64,000 bases of DNA from Streptomyces sp. MspMP-M5. GTDB taxonomy: Bacteria; Actinomycetota; Actinomycetes; Streptomycetales; Streptomycetaceae. The notes below the pieces were generated by a model. It ran no database searches. It worked only from the letters and a program-made list of their open reading frames with translations, and was not told where the DNA came from. Position 1 is the first letter of the stretch; each line of letters starts with the position of its first letter. Below, one piece after another: positions 63,208 through 64,000 of the stretch. The stretch is from assembly GCF_000373585.1 (NCBI RefSeq), contig NZ_KB891885.1, positions 1 through 64,000 of the forward strand. Direction: 5' to 3'. Both the position numbers and the translations under genes were made by a program.

Positions 63208-63244
63208 GCCGCCGCCACCTCCCGAGTCGACGCTTCACCGTCTC

Positions 63245-63276
63245 CCAATCGCGCCAGCAATCACTGGCGCGATTGG
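63245..63276. promoter_or_regulatory. 13-bp inverted repeat upstream of the monooxygenase operon
   Basis: Arms CCAATCGCGCCAG (63245-63257) and CTGGCGCGATTGG (63264-63276), perfect, six-base centre CAATCA. A further half-site CGATTGG follows at about 63279-63285. Located 38 bp from the monooxygenase ATG and about 110 from the MerR GTG. Likely operator, bound by the MerR product or another regulator. Confidence 0.7.
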
Positions 63277-63375
63277 CACGATTGGAGCGTAGGACAGTCA
63301 CGTACCGAGCGGTAGGGGTCGAACGAGGGGAAGTTACCTCTGGTCACACCCGAGGCCCTCCGGCACCGCCCCGCA

Positions 63376-63381
63376 TAGGCT
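63376..63381 (+). promoter_or_regulatory. -10 element TAGGCT of the MerR gene (leaderless)
   Basis: TAGGCT is followed by six bases and the GTG start; no ribosome binding site precedes it. Confidence 0.45.
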
Positions 63382-63387
63382 GGCCCC

Positions 63388-64000
63388 GTGGCAGACCAGG
63401 CGGCAGCACCGACCCCCCAGGGCCCCCGGGACGCGGACACCCGCACCCCCCAAGGGGACCCGCATCCCCAAAGCGCCCCGAAGGAGCGCGAGTTCCGCAT
63501 GGGCGACCTGGCCCGGGAGGCCGGCATCACCGTCCGCACCCTGCGCTTCTACCGCGAGCGCAAGCTCATCCCGCCACCCCGCCGGGAGGGCCGGATCGCC
63601 TGGTACAACGAACACCACCTCGCCCGCCTGCGCACCATCGCCGCCCTCCTGGAGCGCGGCCACACCCTCGGCGGGATCGCCGAACTCCTCACCGCCTTCG
63701 AGACCGGCCGCGACGTCGGCGAACTCCTCGGCCTCCCCAGCCCGCTGCTGACCCCCTGGTCCGAGGAGACCCCGGTCCGCCTCACCCCCGAGGAGCTGGC
63801 CGACCACTTCAGCGGCGAGGTCACCCCGGCGAACCTCACCGCCTCGCTCGCGCTCGGCTATCTGGCCGTGGACGGCGACGAGTTCGTGCACATCAGCCGG
63901 CGCCTGCTGGACGCCTCCACCAGCCTCGTCGCCCAGGGCATCCCGCTCGCCGCCGTACTGGAGGCCGGCGGCCGGGTCCGCGCGCACGCGGACGCCCTCG
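63388..64000 (+). CDS. MerR-family regulator (3' end beyond the window)
   Basis: At least 204 codons. About 36 Pro/Asp-rich residues precede the winged HTH (EFRMGDLAREAGITVRTLRFYRERKLIPP, then REGRIAWYNEHHLARLRTIAALLERGHTLGGI). The C-terminal region (EELADHFSGEVTPANLTASLALGYLAVDG) looks like a helical ligand domain rather than a short metal-binding end. GTG start supported by the TAGGCT spacing. Divergent from the monooxygenase operon, so its likely regulator. The stop codon is not in the window. Confidence 0.85.
   Translation, partial: MADQAAAPTPQGPRDADTRTPQGDPHPQSAPKEREFRMGDLAREAGITVRTLRFYRERKLIPPPRREGRIAWYNEHHLARLRTIAALLERGHTLGGIAELLTAFETGRDVGELLGLPSPLLTPWSEETPVRLTPEELADHFSGEVTPANLTASLALGYLAVDGDEFVHISRRLLDASTSLVAQGIPLAAVLEAGGRVRAHADAL

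Overview
The window is a stretch of a Streptomyces-type chromosome. The base composition is very GC-rich, GTG starts are frequent, and several genes look leaderless. From memory, the core gene order (mfd, tRNA-Gln, glmU, prs, rplY, pth, ppc, desaturase/TetR, tam/tamR, galTEK, ABC-F, ispE, rsmA, rpf, tatD, rsmI, protein O-mannosyltransferase) matches the S. coelicolor SCO3109-SCO3157 region. That identification is recalled, not computed.

Layout. 0-6.8 kb: mfd, a 14-TM drug-efflux transporter and a DivIVA-like coiled-coil protein. 7.4-12.9 kb: a compact cluster of polymorphic-toxin-type domains. It has two cis-fused toxin-plus-SUKH proteins on the minus strand and, divergently, a separate YwqJ-type deaminase / SUKH-3 pair. 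12.9-15.4 kb: an unpaired sensor kinase and an HTH plus endonuclease-like protein. 15.4-22.4 kb: tRNA-Gln, glmU, prs, rplY and pth, convergent with ppc. 22.6-26.1 kb: a desaturase-TetR operon with a perfect palindromic operator, a remnant of a VOC/glyoxalase gene, and the divergent tam/tamR pair around an 18-bp palindrome. 26.2-35.8 kb: a sugar block with a GH42 beta-galactosidase, the galT-galE-galK operon and a divergent sodium:solute symporter with a small membrane partner. 35.8-38.6 kb: an atypical response regulator, a 182-bp end-to-end palindromic element and an ABC-F ATPase.

38.8-42.4 kb is an accessory insert between core genes: a truncated Uma2, an XRE/DUF397 pair, an HTH protein and VapBC. 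42.4-48 kb is an overlapping housekeeping run (rpf-rsmA-ispE) plus tatD, a zinc-ribbon protein and rsmI. 48-53 kb holds an O-mannosyltransferase, a penicillin-binding protein, a YbaK-like deacylase and an EamA transporter. 53.1-55.9 kb carries three copies of a long intergenic repeat whose fourth, partial copy opens the window; two copies flank an SDR gene in inverted orientation. 55.9-64 kb: a tricorn protease, a small CsbD-like protein, and a Baeyer-Villiger monooxygenase/hydrolase/SDR operon divergent from a MerR regulator that runs off the right edge.

Most unusual features: the toxin/immunity cluster, the two families of structured intergenic repeats, the degraded VOC gene, and the recurring TANNNT-about-7-nt-start promoters that imply leaderless transcripts.
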